A stretch of DNA of 64,000 bases from the NCBI GenBank assembly GCA_000149265.1, contig CH003423.1:517609-581608 (forward strand). Direction: 5' to 3'. Made by a program: the position numbers and the translations under genes. This stretch comes from Ciona savignyi (lineage: Eukaryota; Chordata; Ascidiacea; Phlebobranchia; Cionidae). A model generated the notes under the pieces. That model saw only the letters and a list, made by a program, of their open reading frames with translations, was not told where the DNA came from and did no database searches. Of this stretch, positions 49,660 through 59,704 are shown in pieces; position 1 is the stretch's first letter, and each line of letters starts with the position of its first letter.

Positions 49660-52600
49660 TTAATAGTTAATTGTGTTCGTTGCTAAGTCTTTCAGCAAGT
49701 TCGATGGCTTGCATTTTTCGACATCAAAAATGTAACAAAATCCCAGGTTCTTCGCAGCGACAGGCAGTCTTGCCGATAGAACATCCCAAGTGTCTGTTGC
49801 GTTGCAATAAACTTCCACGGTGTTATAATATTCCCCTGGAAATACGTTGTGCATTACAAGTTTATAAGATGTAAATCAAAGAAACCGAAGTCTAGGATGA
49901 GTGGAGGTTCATTAATCCAGATAGCCTCTTAAACATGACAGTTAAATCTGATGAAACAGATCTATCAAAACATAAAATGTCAAAAACTCGTTAAAATTGT
50001 TTAAATGCCCAACAGATGACAGTTTTGTATGGACAGTTAATTAAGTCAAATGCCTAACTTTCTGTAGTAATTCTGTGTGTCATGTACTATGAAACGGGTA
50101 ACTTAATGGAGATTGCATCGACCCTATGGAATCTAGTAGAGGATTAAAAATTGATATAAAAACAACTACGTTTACCGCACTGAAATATATTTCCCGCAAC
50201 CAGAGTGTGGGCGCATGCGGTAATGTGACATTTTCCCACCCTGAGGCATATATTTACGTTTTGTGCACGATTTTAACGACGAGTATATTTTTCGTGGTAG
50301 ACTATACCATTACAGGGGATCAAAGAAAAACAAAACAAACATTGTTTCAGGATAGGATAGGATATTCATGTTCATTACCGTGGATGAGAAAACCAAGAGG
50401 GTTAACACTGGCAATCGTCAGATCTCGCGCTCACTGTCGGGTTACAGGAGCTATTGCAGTATGTTGTGTATGATTCATACGTCCCTTCAATTTGGTAGAA
50501 CCCATTAATCCACTGAGTTCAGGCAATGTTCGTGCCTTGTCCAAGGACACAACCGACTAGCTATTGACCAGTTTAGAACCTACCACCTTTCGGTTGAAAG
50601 GCGTCGCATTGAACCACCAGACTAACGGGTCAGACAAACTAACCGTTTTTTTTTCAGCGCAAATCTGCATAAAAACTTTCACTGTGCTACCTGAACTGTA
50701 GTCCCATCCTCCGGCTGCAAGGATTCGACCTCTGTATTTTATACACGATACGTTCATTCGTCTGCGTTTCATGTCGGATAGTCTGAAAAAAACATGATTA
50801 TAAATATATACAAGCAAATTAAATAGATCATTTTAGTTTTGCGAAACTTGATTATAAATAAAAACAAGCAAATTGAATGAATCATTTCAGAACTTCGCAA
50901 AATGATAAAAACAGTATTGGATTTATGTTTTTTAATTAGTCTGTGTAATATTTTTATGTAGTATGCCCTGAAGTATGTAGAAAGAATTAAAAATTTGCAA
51001 AGAACTTTCTATGTTATTCGTGTGTGGGACGAGAAAATCTCAACGAAGGTAACATGCTTTTACAACTATAGTAGACTATATATAGACACTAATTCTCCAT
51101 CACACTATTATTATCAACCACTAAAGTAATTCTAACCCTAGCTCCAACAATAACCCCAGCACTTTAAAATTTAATTTAGTGGGCAGTTTCCTTTTCTGTG
51201 TATCTCTTTCCATTCTTTAAGTTTCCCCCGTGCAGGACAGGCATGTTTGTCTTAAGGTATACGCGTGATGTTTAACAAATCCGTGTGGCGCTCAAAAAGG
51301 TGTGGAAACCGCTTTTCTAAACAATAAACATATGATAAAGTGTATAACGTGCACATGCGTATATTACCTTCTCCACTGTTTGGTTTCAACATTATAGGCA
51401 TCTACGCGAGTGGTCTGACCCCCCAGAACTATAATTTCATCGTAAAGTGATACGCATGTCATCCCGTATTCACTCAGAGGAGAAAATACTGAAACAAAAT
51501 CGGGTGTTTTTAGAATAAGATATTTATTTTATGGCCACATAAAAGGTAAATACATGAGTTATCATGCGGGAAATCGTCGGATAACATTGTATACACTGTC
51601 AAATTGCAGAAGTTATTGTTGTGAAGTTATATTCCATTAATAAATATCACTGGGAGTCGCAAACTAATAATATTTCCGCAATAAAACAAAAACAACACTG
51701 TGTGATATAAAATACGCGAGTGTTCTTTCCTTTGTTTTACTTGTGTATGGGTATTACACTTATTTAACTCTTGCTACAGTAGCAATAAAATTAATAAGAG
51801 CCGCATCAGAAGTATGAAAGAGCCGCAGTGAATCGGCCCCAATTTTAGGGATTTTCCGTTACCCACAATGCCCAAGGGCACGACCGACTAGACCAGGGAT
51901 GTCCAACCTTTTATTGTACTGGGCCGCATAGTCACTTAAAATAATTCAATGGGCCACAGAACCTAATAAATTTCAATAAAAAGGGCAGGGTTCGAATGTA
52001 ATGGTTTTGAAATGATTTGCGAAATGCGCGGATAAGGATCGCGCGAAAAAAATTTTGGTTATGATAAATTGCCTTAAACGACCAGAAATATATTTATTTC
52101 ATAAAGCAGACAGTACCGTTATTTAGTAGTACAGTAGTGATAAATTGCGATAAACGTAAATTCAAAAGGGGGTGTAGCATCTCCCCAATCATAAATAAAG
52201 GAATCGTGGTATATTAACGCATAATGGCGATTATTGCCTTGTGATAGCAATGCTTATTATACGCCAATAATGCAAAGTAAAGCCAAGGTAAATAAATAAT
52301 GTTATGTTAAAGGCAAACGTTGTTATATTAACGTGTTGAGGATTTATTATTAAAAGTGCACGAAATCAGTACTGTACCGGCAATTTATATTTTCGCGATT
52401 TTGTTAAATTTTGTATTTCGTAAACTTTAGAAAACGGTTCGCGAATAGCGATTCGCGATCCCTTAATTTTAACCCTGAATGGGTACATAAAGCCATTAAT
52501 TTCATCTTTGAAAAAAAGAACAAATAACACACATATAGAAAAAAACAAAATCTTATTTCTGCAATACAAAGTCAATGAGATAAGATTTTGTCGTCCGTCG

Positions 52601-55600
52601 GTTTCTTTCTGCAGTTTTTGATGTTTACTGCGTCCCTAAAAGCTGACTGATACATTTGAATTGGGCCAAGATTTAAAGTTCAAATACTACTTGGAGTAAA
52701 AATGACTAGCGGGCCGCACAAAAATCTCAGGTGGGCCGCAGTGCGGCCCGCGGACAAGATCTAAAGGCCGCAGGTTGGACATCCCTGGACTAGACAGTGG
52801 CTAATTTGGGTTCAATCACATTTCTGCTATAGCTGCAACCCGCCAACGAACTGAGCTAAAACCATAAATGTTAATATGAAAGCAAAACTTATTACAGTAA
52901 TTACTTTCGTACTGGAACTACAGTTTTAGAATATAAAGTTGACTCAAAGAATTATTGGTACCAAAGCAGGGCCAAATTAACGAAACAATAAATTATTCTA
53001 ATTTTAGTATTTTAGGCTGTAGTTAAATGAAAATAAGAGATCCAACGTTAAGTTTTTATTTGAAGTATAAACCAAAACCAAACTTACCGGGAGAATCGTA
53101 TTCGGTTGGCAAAGTCCATTGGTTCGAAACGGTATTGAACTGTTGTACTTGCTTTGTTGTGTTGATAGATTTGACGCCATATTGACCACATACGACGTAG
53201 ATACTGATGTCATGACTTGTGCAAGCTGCATTTCCCACTCCTGGGCATTATAATACATTGCTGGCCATACCGCTTTAATCGATTAACTTTACCCAAGTAC
53301 CTGGTCCAACTACAGGCCCGATATGATTTTTTTGCGCCCGAGAGCTTTTACAGTATTGATTTAATATGTATTTTTGTTATAGTGAGTAATTTTATTTAAA
53401 ACAAAGCATCTTTAAAGTCGCAAGACCCGTGTAAATAAAGTTCATAAGACTTTTTATCAAAAATTTATTAAAACTGTAAGAATTCAATGTTACGTCACAC
53501 AAATGTTTACTAAATGTTAGCATCTCGCGAGGGAATTATTCGTTCACAGTAGTATGTGTAGGACTGTTGGCTAATGTTGCAATGCTTGCAGTGAAATAGT
53601 CTGAGTACTGCGGTCATGGCACAATGGTTAGGCTTTTGTTTTTATGATCATTATGTTGGAAATGGCCCGAAAGCTGTCACGTTTTTCATTTTGAAATAAG
53701 TCAAAAGTAGTTGGACCATGCCTGCTTAAACACACGGATGCAATTTTAAAGGTTCACCTATATGCATATTCGGCAAAGCAATCCACTTATCGAGCAATGT
53801 ATCGTAACACTCAGCAGTGTTGTGAACCATATTGCCGTCATATCCACCGCATACGTAAATTCGATTCCCCAGAGTACTGCAGCAGTGCATTAGTCTGAAA
53901 ATAAATACGAATTTGAACCGCCAAATATGTTGCATGTCAAATAAGTCGATTCGTATCTCTTAGCCGAAGATAAGTTCAAAACTGTTTGCAAGCTAATAGA
54001 TCATGTCCTATAGGGCAGGCACTTAGCGAACGTTACCAGACCACAGTTGATCAATAGGTTATATGTATCGGTCGTGTTAACCAAAACGCCAGACGACCGT
54101 ACCTTCTCATGCATAATTTTTATTTTCTCGAGCCAAGTTTCCAACCCATGATGGGCTCGTCACCAGGATCGTTTTTTTGTATAAGAGTCGGTATATGTAT
54201 CGGCCACGTTAACCAATCGGCCACACGACCATACTCTCATGTAGAATTTTTTGTAGAAGAGTCGGTATATGTATCGGTTGCGTTAACCATTCGGCCACAC
54301 GACCGAACTCTCATGTATAATTTCCTTTCTCATACCTTGGGTGCTTCATTGGCGCCACCTGCTGCCAATTGTTTTCACGTGTAGAATACCGCCAGGTGAT
54401 GCGCGTGGCTTCCATCTTTTCATAATTGAACCCACCAGTTACGTAAATGTCCGTTCCCACACAAGTTGTTCGATAGTCTTCAAGATTTCTTTTATCGGGA
54501 AAATCCTCTACCGAGGTGTACTCTGTACCTTATGTTAAAATCAAATAGTTAAAGGTTCAAGTTTAACACCCTATATGCATTCCACTTTGTTGCGTATTTT
54601 AATTAATCATCACACGTTGTTACATTGGCAAATGTTCGTGGTTAGGTTTGTCGAACGGGTTCTTCTTTGCCAATATTGTCCATTTTAAACCTTTGAATAT
54701 TTAAATAAAATGGAGAAGGTATTGTGAAGGTTCCGTTATTTCGTAAACTTATAAAGAGTTTTAAATTGTAATTGAAGTCGATTAATACAGTGCACCTACT
54801 GATGTTACCTTAATGGTAACAACCACGTCTTGACCCATACTGTTAGATTTTTGATACTTATCTCCGAAAAAAACAGCAGATGTGGTTAACACACGGGTAC
54901 TCACAAGATTGTTTTGATTTTTTTAACGAGCGAAGTATCGAACCTAAGATGGACTCGTCACTAAAATCGTTTTTGTATATGAGAGTTGTTATATGTACGG
55001 TCGAGATACCATTTGGCCACACGAACGTACAGCAATTATCATATTAGCCTACCGCATGCTTGCTCAGAATTGATATCCCATTACTGCCGATACTGCTGCT
55101 GTTAGTAGTTGAGTTGTTTTCATCAATTTAAATAAATAACAATCTTGCATCGTGTGGCCGAATGGTCAACGCGGCCGATATATATAACGAATCTTATAAA
55201 TAAAAGCGGTCCTAGTGACGAGCCCATCATGGGTTCGAAACTTGAAGGGTTCGAAACTTGAATCAATTAAAGAAATAAATAAAATACCTTCGCTCGAAAA
55301 TTGGCCAACACTTTAGTTAAAATTACCTTGCTCGGAAGAGCATTCGTCCGAGTCAGCTTCTACGAACCTCACAAAATCGTCGGAATTAATCTTGTAACAT
55401 TTACTCTGTGGTCTGTAGCCAAACCCACCGACGAAATAAAACTGATGTGATATGATAAACCCGCTCAACAACCCTTCCAAAGATTCTGAATGTTGAAATG
55501 CAAGTCTTGGAATTCTGGTATTGAGTAGTTCCCTCGAAATTGTTGCGGGCGTTTTAGTTGTTGGCAATTCATTAGAGAGTTCGTTGTGTTTGAGGTAGAG

Positions 55601-57575
55601 GTTGTTTGGCTTCAACATTTTAAAATTGACAAACTGTTCAATGTCTCGTCCAATCCTATACAATACGAACAGTTTAGTTAAAATAATCGTTAACATTATT
55701 CAGGAATAGGACACGATATTCATGTTTATCCCCGTGTGTGGGAAAACCACGGGGGTTAACACACGGGCAATCGTAAGATTACCTCGCGCCATTAATCTGC
55801 TCGGTTCCGGCAATGTCCGTAAAGTGCCTTGTCCAAGGACACAACCTACTAGCTAGCGATCAGTTTCGTACCCAACCGTCGGCTGAAAGCCGACGCACTA
55901 ACCCGTCAGACTTATCTGTCGGACATTTTTTGTGCAGTGTTTATTAGTCATATACATAGTGTTTTCAGGTGTGATTTACAACAAATGTTATATTAGATAA
56001 TCTATCTTAGACTTTTTAGGCTAGTCTACAAAAATGGATGTTGATTTGCATATTAAACAGATTAATAATCTATACATTTCAACAAAATCAGTTAAGGTAC
56101 TGTAGTCTACGAGAGGTAAATGGCTGGAAATGGCCAAAATCGGACAAGGGGCTAAAAACACTTACCAGTTATCCAGAATAACATATACTGCGTCACGAAC
56201 CAAGGTTTGTCGGCTAAAAGTATCAGCAAGTCCACATACTTCTATGCAGTTGTTGGCATTTAAGCGGGAACTAAGGATTCGGTCGCAATTTTTAGCTGAA
56301 AATTCCAGTGCCAGCATGTCAGCCAGCTCCATTATCTCCCATATTTCATCATTGCTTAAGCTGGAAAATATACACCTTACATATATATGACATTGCATGT
56401 GAAATGGTACCATTGAAAGGTCCATATACCATAGCCAGGCAGAGGCACATTAAGTATTTTTAACTGTACTAATGGAATACTAGCCTTTGCACGTATTAAC
56501 CATGGTTATTTCATACAAGCAACATTTATAATGATTTAATTTTGCTTTACAAGATTCTGGGCTTTAAAAAAAACGGGAATCTTGGTTAAAGAACATTACT
56601 CTTATAGCTCATAAGCACTATTTCGTCATAGTACCTGGAGATTTTGCTATTTTCCGACCAAGCAATTCGAAGAGCATCCATAAACAAACCGCAATCGACT
56701 TCAGGCAATTGTATTTCATCCTTTCCGTTCTCTTGAAAGCTACCGTAGAACAATGCGCGAAAATACTGACTTGATGCCGATAGTTGACTTTTAGAACACA
56801 CACCCTTTTCTCCTCCCTTAAAAATAACTAAAATGCACCGGGTTATATTACCTGTCTATTCTAACATTCATCACCCCCAGAGTAAAAAGGCTTCTGTGGG
56901 CATCGAACGGAAGGTAATGGGTTTGAAACCAGGTGGTAGCTAGTCGTCTATACTATTCAGCAGGGTACTACACTGACATTACATGAACCTAAAGGGGTTT
57001 ATAGTTTTTTTTTACAAAAACTGTCGCTAAGCAAGACACTTTACTGACATCACATAAACTTAGAGGGATTTAATTGTTTGTTTTTTTTACAAAAACTGTC
57101 GCAATGTCTCTGTATTCAACACACTAAAATAATACTAATAATAGAAAAATGTGATTACAAGTGACTTTGTAACTTCTAGTAATTTGCAAAACAATTAAGC
57201 GTAAGAAAAACTATTCACCATAAAAATAAAACGAAAAAAAGAAAAGCTAAATATGCGGCCTGTGCGGCCCGGCATCAACTGCTCCGGTACTTGTCCGCGG
57301 GTCGTTGGTTGGGGACCACTGCATAAACTACACATTCCTTATAATATTGTAGTTTAAAATAAATCTTTACAATCGTGTGAAGTCACAAAGCGTAGTGTTT
57401 ATAAAAATGTTACAGCATAATCTACATTTCTCCCATGACATCATAACAGGCATTTAAAATACAAAAGTAACAAAAGCTTACGTTTTACTAAATCCGAATG
57501 ACTCTGCGTATCTTTCTCACGAGTCTTATCTTCATTTAAGTTTGACAATGAAAACTGACAACTTCGCTCACACAT
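49660..57575 (-). CDS. Kelch-like (BTB-BACK-Kelch) protein
   Basis: Ten minus-strand exons splice in frame to 555 residues: 57575-57482, 56812-56635, 56360-56166, 55655-55327, 54528-54336, 53894-53758, 53240-53088, 51488-51368, 50782-50691 and 49835-49660. The N-terminal part carries a reduced BTB core (SDLVK...SQLSASSQYFRALFYGSF, residues 27-55, then LPEVDCGLFMDALR) and a shortened BACK-like region (about 90-200). Then come about six Kelch repeats with paired Gly: VGGFG, VTGGFN, VCGGYDG, VCGQYG, VLGGQ and AAGGW, each followed by a conserved Trp. Kelch-like proteins are usually substrate adaptors of Cullin-3 ubiquitin ligases; a truncated BTB/BACK may weaken Cul3 binding. Exon 1 and the exon 1-2 junction are the least certain part: the acceptor was chosen because it alone keeps phase and restores BTB order. 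Introns are crowded with SINEs and MITEs. Confidence 0.82.
50350..50635 (-). repeat. SINE-like family A copy, full length
   Basis: 'aggataggatattcatgttc', 'gtcgggttacaggagctatt', 'acccattaatccactgagtt', 'aaggacacaaccgactagct' and 'cggttgaaaggcgtcgcatt' follow the minus-strand family order. In the last Kelch-like intron. Confidence 0.85.
50795..50902. repeat. Imperfect tandem duplication (about 55-base unit)
   Basis: 'tgattataaatatatacaag' and 'tgattataaataaaaacaag' each lead into 'caaatt.aat.atcattt.ag' and a 'ttcgcaaaa'/'ttgcgaaac' end. Directly upstream of Kelch-like exon 9 in intron 8. Confidence 0.7.
51085..51240 (+). repeat. Dispersed repeat family C, copy 3
   Basis: 'acactaattctcc', 'ccactaaagtaattctaacc', 'aataaccccagcac', 'ttagtgggcagtttcc' and a CT-rich end match the copies at 12520 and 16560 in order. 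Confidence 0.6.
51838..52858 (-). repeat. Family A SINE relic split by a hAT-type MITE
   Basis: Left part 51838-51893 ('aagggcacgaccgactagac') and right part 52796-52858 ('agtggctaatttgggttcaa') read as one diverged minus-strand family A head once the hAT element and one target duplication are removed. Confidence 0.45.
51894..52787. mobile_element. hAT-type non-autonomous transposon (894 bases)
   Basis: Terminal inverted repeats CAGGGATGTCCAACCT and its reverse complement close the element. Perfect 8-base target duplications GACTAGAC flank it (51886-51893 and 52788-52795). Subterminal 'gggccgca' and 'gcggcccgcgg' repeats are typical of hAT MITEs. No transposase frame. In Kelch-like intron 7. 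Confidence 0.9.
54050..54310 (-). repeat. Cluster of three family B SINE units in tandem
   Basis: The minus-strand A-box block (word 'tatatgtatcgg' followed by 'gttaacca...ggccacacgacc') occurs three times: about 54059-54103, 54190-54233 and 54265-54306. Only the middle unit keeps the B-box part ('ccaacccatgatgggctcg'), so the outer ones are partial. In Kelch-like intron 5. Confidence 0.75.
54930..55032 (-). repeat. SINE-like family B copy
   Basis: 'agtatcgaacctaagatgga', 'ctcgtcactaaaatcgtttt' and 'accatttggccacacgaacg' give a diverged minus-strand family B unit. In Kelch-like intron 4. Confidence 0.75.
55147..55265 (+). repeat. SINE-like family B copy
   Basis: 'catcgtgtggccgaatggtc', 'aacgcggccgatatatataa', 'gacgagcccatcatgggttc' and 'gaaacttgaa', the last repeated once. 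It faces the copy at 54930-55032 in opposite orientation. Confidence 0.85.
55702..55925 (-). repeat. SINE-like family A copy with internal deletion
   Basis: Tail 'gacacgatattcatgtttat' and head 'gccgacgcactaacccgtca' are present, but the 'cactgcaatagctccgg' block is missing. Lies about 45 bases upstream of Kelch-like exon 4 in intron 3. Confidence 0.8.
56893..56945 (+). repeat. Family A head fragment
   Basis: 'cgaacggaaggtaatgggtt' and 'tgaaaccaggtggtagctag' resemble the region around the family A B-box. In Kelch-like intron 1. Confidence 0.4.
56959..57103. repeat. Imperfect tandem duplication (about 70-base unit)
   Basis: Two units, each with 'cactgacat'/'tactgacat', 'acatgaacct'/'acataaactt', a T-run and 'tttacaaaaactgtcgc'. 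In Kelch-like intron 1. Confidence 0.7.
57248..57321. mobile_element. hAT-type MITE end fragment
   Basis: The reverse complement begins CAGTGGTCCCCAACCAACG followed by 'acccgcggacaagtaccgg', the classic terminus of a hAT family found in many animals. The other end was not found, so this is a relic. Confidence 0.6.
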
Positions 57576-58591
57576 ACTGCCGCAGGAAATTCCCAAGCCC
57601 TGTGGCTGAGCGTCCAGTTTGTAGCAATGCGAATCTCATCTGAAGTAAAACTTAAAATTGAATCTCACTTGTCTTAAACACATATTCCATAATAATGCTT
57701 TATTTCCACTAACCTATCAACTTATCATTAGCCCACGCTGCTGTATAAGTGAAACCACTTATATCGTGACGTCATGAAATCGCATCTGGTTTTTGCATAT
57801 CAAGTCACGTGAGGCGACAGCCGTCGTCAAGTGTTGCAACATTGCCGACGCAAATCAGCCGTAGTATTCATTTGGTGTAGCATATAAATCAAAAACACCC
57901 CGAACGGTTATATCAATACAACTTAATTATTTTCCCGAAACATTGCGATTTTAAAATGTGCTGTCTTAGTTTGTTGGCAATTATTTTGGATGGGGCATTG
58001 GATATTAAAGTGTTTTTCGTGAATGGGAAAACATAAGGGGTGTCATAACAATGGCAAAGGTTACATTATGTTCCATTACAAAGACACAGGTTAGTTCTTA
58101 CCCGCTTACCCTCAAATTACCAAAGCTATTGCGATGCGTTTTGAGGGATTGAGATGTTCCTTCAGTTGCAGTAATGCCCCCATTGGGTTTAGGCGGTGTC
58201 CGCTAAGTGCCTTATTGCCCAAAAACACAACCTACTAGTTAGCGACCAATTTTGAAGTTTGAACCCTTCGGATGATAGAAGAAACAGTAACTAACCAAGC
58301 TATGCGGCAGGAATTATCTTCAGTCAAACTGTAAACAGTTCTAAATGTCCATATATGCCAACTGGTAAACATCTCAGGGGGTTGAAACATGCGCCATTCT
58401 ATTTATATATATAAACATATATATTTAACACAGGAGTATCATTGCGTATTTCTCAGCTGCACAAAACAATTTTCGACAGTGGGAATATAGGCATATTAGA
58501 CAGGCTGCGATAATAACAGAAGTATTAATAATATAAAGCAATGTTGCTAATTAATATGGTTTTAAAGAAATACATATATTAGTATTTTAAG
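57576..58591. other. Intergenic: divergent Kelch-like and lectin 5' flanks
   Basis: About 1 kb that should hold both promoters. A diverged family A SINE occupies 58008-58310. Nothing else was recognised. Confidence 0.5.
58008..58310 (-). repeat. Diverged family A SINE
   Basis: 'tcgtgaatgggaaaacataa', 'aaagctattgcgatgcgttt', 'cccccattgggtttaggcgg' and 'aacacaacctactagttagc' keep the minus-strand family order. Confidence 0.7.
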
Positions 58592-59704
58592 GTGCAGAAA
58601 ATGCGAGTTCTTAAGTTCACAGCTGTATTCCTCTTTTGGGTTTGTGTAAATGCTCAGCCGAATGGACCTGTTCAAGGACAAATGTATTTAACGTGCAGTG
58701 CGAACGGGGAACCTATTCAGCGTGGTTATCCTGGAAAAAGAGGCCCTCATGGATTGGACGGTCGGAAAGGGGACCCTGGGTTACGAGGGTCCAAGGGACA
58801 ACAGGGAGCAAAGGGGCAGAGGGCCCCGCCACCAAATCTGAGACCACTGGAAAACAGTTTGAGAACAATGCAAACGAGATTTGACAATGAAATTGCAAAA
58901 ATAAAACGTAGGTATCAAGCGGTGGTATATTATTTTTTCAGCGATATGAGCAATTACTCACATTATATGCAGGCCAACTGATATTAAGTTTTGGGTCTGG
59001 AACAACGATTCGTAAGTTTTAGTAGTTGCATGTTTGTGGTGGACTTTATAAAAGTGATTTAATTAATCAATGTATAAAGCAGTTAATCGTTAGACTATCC
59101 CCAACCAATGCTTTATTTCGTGCTCAGGAATGAATCTATTTTAGACTATTTAGGGCGCTTTTGCCTGTTCATGCGTCTCCCTGTACAAAATGCAAGTCGT
59201 GGCCTATAGGTTACTAAAATAACATTTCCACCAAATTGTCCAGGGAGCCAGCAACGTAATTGGTTTTCCCCGGGGAATGGTTATGTATATATCAGTTCCC
59301 AAAGTCACCAAGGAAACTATGTTTCCGCTAAAAGGAACTGCGCATCAATTGGAGCCAGAATCGCAACTGTGGCTCCAAGAAGTGTTTCGGTAATGAGGTA
59401 AACTAGTTGGATTGAAGTTTAAGACCTATACTAATTGTATGTATGGGGCACTAGATTGCTGATGGATGGTTTAAATAATGTATGGGTCGGACTAACCGAC
59501 ATTCGACGCGAGGGGAGGTGGATCTGGGAAGGTGGCTTGCGTCTAAAAACTGCTGAATCACACTGGGCTCGTGGCGAACCGACCAATTCTAAGGGCATTG
59601 AAGATTGTGTGGTTGCATTGGCGGATGGGCTGTGGAACGATGTTCCGTGTAATCTTATATTCACACCGTTGTGTGAAAAGTCAATTTTCGATGTTGCAAT
59701 TTAA
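58592..59704 (+). CDS. Collectin-like secreted C-type lectin (collagen + lectin domain)
   Basis: Four exons: 58592 (or 58601)-58907, about 58943-59011, 59244-59397 and 59455-59704. A signal peptide (core FTAVFLFWVCVNAQ) leads to a short collagen stretch with about nine Gly-X-Y triplets (GYPGKRGPHGLDGRKGDPGL...), a probable trimerising coiled-coil neck (NSLRTMQTRFDNEIAKIKR, continued by RYEQLLTLYAGQ in exon 2) and a C-type lectin domain. The lectin part shows GNYVSAKRNCASIG, WVGLTD, GRWIWEGG, the Ca site EPTN (EPN-like, suggesting mannose-type specificity) and LWNDVPCN. Collectins bind sugars on microbes and start complement activation. Exons 2-4 join in frame, but exon 1 ends in phase 1 whereas exon 2 needs phase 0, and the intron would be only about 35 bases; this is either a one-base assembly error, an unseen splice variant or a real lesion. 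Confidence 0.8.

Noticed and set aside
50126-50473. 115-codon plus-strand ORF in the last Kelch-like intron
   Set aside because: Its second half is the family A SINE sequence and the first half has no domain.
54109-54384. 91-codon plus-strand ORF in Kelch-like intron 5
   Set aside because: Composed of family B SINE units and part of the antisense of Kelch-like exon 5.
56832-57480. A possible additional BTB exon in the Kelch-like gene (near 56855-56900 and 57380-57410)
   Set aside because: Candidate segments contain stops or break phase in every frame consistent with the neighbouring exons.
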